DNA of 61,537 nucleotides from Lachnospiraceae bacterium (GTDB lineage Bacteria; Bacillota; Clostridia; Lachnospirales; Lachnospiraceae), in assembly GCA_017543445.1 (NCBI GenBank), contig JAFYGB010000083.1:1-61537 (forward strand), in the 5' to 3' direction. The notes beneath the pieces were generated by a model. The model was not told the origin of the DNA, did not search any database, and worked only from the letters and a program-made list of their open reading frames with translations. Positions 61,109-61,537 of the stretch are shown here, one piece after another. Position 1 is the first letter of the stretch. The number at the start of each line of letters is the position of its first letter. The translations under genes and the position numbers were made by a program.

Positions 61109-61537
61109 ATGGCAAAAATCGGTTTTATCGGCATGGGTAATATGGGTTACGCGATGATGCGCGGCCTGCTTAAGGTCGTAGATAAGGCGGACCTCATCTT
61201 TGCGGACGCGAGTGCGGAACGCGTTAAGAAGGTTTATAACGAGACGGGCGTGATCTTTGCGGACAGCAACGCGGAGTGCTGCGCGAAGTCGCAGATCGTG
61301 GTTCTGGCGGTGAAGCCGCAGTTCTATCCCCAGGTGCTGAAGAACATCGAGAACATCATTAAGCCCAACCAGATCCTCATCTCGATCGCTCCGGGCTATT
61401 CGATCGCGCGCCTGAAGACAGCGCTTTCGGATCAGATCCGCATCGTGCGTGCGATGCCGAATACACCGGCGCTGGTTGGCGAGGGCATGACCGGTATCTG
61501 CTACGATGAGGCGAAATTCTCTGCTGAAGAGGTAGCA
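61109..61537 (+). CDS. proC: pyrroline-5-carboxylate reductase (3' end beyond window)
   Basis: Last step of proline synthesis, reducing pyrroline-5-carboxylate with NAD(P)H. The visible 143 residues show the Rossmann start KIGFIGMGNMGYAMMRGL, the VVLAVKPQ block, LISIAPGYSI and the RAMPNTPALVGEGMTG signature. It starts with ATG at 61109 after GAAAGGAG and is cut by the window end. It may be co-transcribed with the aminotransferase gene. Confidence 0.94.
   Translation, partial: MAKIGFIGMGNMGYAMMRGLLKVVDKADLIFADASAERVKKVYNETGVIFADSNAECCAKSQIVVLAVKPQFYPQVLKNIENIIKPNQILISIAPGYSIARLKTALSDQIRIVRAMPNTPALVGEGMTGICYDEAKFSAEEVA

Overview
The window reads as chromosomal DNA of a low-to-mid GC, Gram-positive-type anaerobe of the class Clostridia, most likely family Lachnospiraceae. 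The evidence is gene content and order (hprK-murB-rapZ-whiA-crh; an mra/fts cluster with mraZ, rsmH, ftsL, a class B PBP, mraY, murD, ftsW, ftsQ and ftsZ; a GGGtGRT gene beside a NifU-like gene; an EF-G paralogue), Gram-positive lipoproteins and PBPs, and strong AAGGAGG ribosome binding sites with occasional TTG starts. Species assignment is inference. No rRNA, tRNA, CRISPR array or transposase gene was seen.

Layout. 1-5064: a visibly AT-richer accessory block with a lipoprotein and two ABC transporters that each fuse an ATPase to an FtsX/MacB-like permease. 5074-9226: hprK, murB, rapZ, whiA and a Crh-type HPr lacking His15, behind one good promoter. 9277-14468: dnaE, pfkA and a small phosphoesterase. 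14469-25895: terminator hairpins, then the mra/fts cell-division cluster, with a second promoter for ftsQ and a third for ftsZ. 25906-28548: a class A PBP on the minus strand, divergent from a YigZ-family gene. 29632-31467: typA. 31468-33035: a long gene-free stretch packed with palindromic elements, ending in a consensus promoter and a lysine riboswitch that controls dapA-dapB. 34807-38426: a YwaF-like membrane protein, an EF-G-like GTPase and ispF. 38621-41732: gap, pgk and tpiA. 41952-43682: the NifU-like/GGGtGRT pair. 43831-45852: a second AT-rich accessory block with a frameshifted secreted-protein gene and an orphan solute-binding lipoprotein. 46003-50132: an aldo/keto reductase, a CpXC protein, two small membrane proteins and a PurF-like protein lacking the catalytic Cys. 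50215-54523: a DUF4358/MBOAT/DHHW/GDSL cluster that looks like an extracellular O-acylation system. 54660-61537: icd, two tandem paralogous lipoproteins, a frameshifted aspartate aminotransferase-type gene and the 5' part of proC.

How the genes work together. Much of the window serves cell-envelope synthesis and division: murB, mraY, murD, two PBPs, the fts genes, meso-diaminopimelate/lysine supply by dapAB, and surface O-acylation. The rest is mostly central carbon flow (pfkA, gap, pgk, tpiA, icd) and its regulation through HPr kinase and Crh.

The most interesting items are a three-hairpin element present in two opposite-facing copies whose outer stems differ in sequence but keep pairing, the palindrome array at 31473-32629 with six GGGGACGGTTC-type repeats, the NifU-like/GGGtGRT pair with an upstream perfect palindrome, and several enzyme paralogues that lack canonical catalytic residues (Crh, EF-G-like, PurF-like). 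Promoter, hairpin and repeat calls were made by eye; no search or folding program was run.
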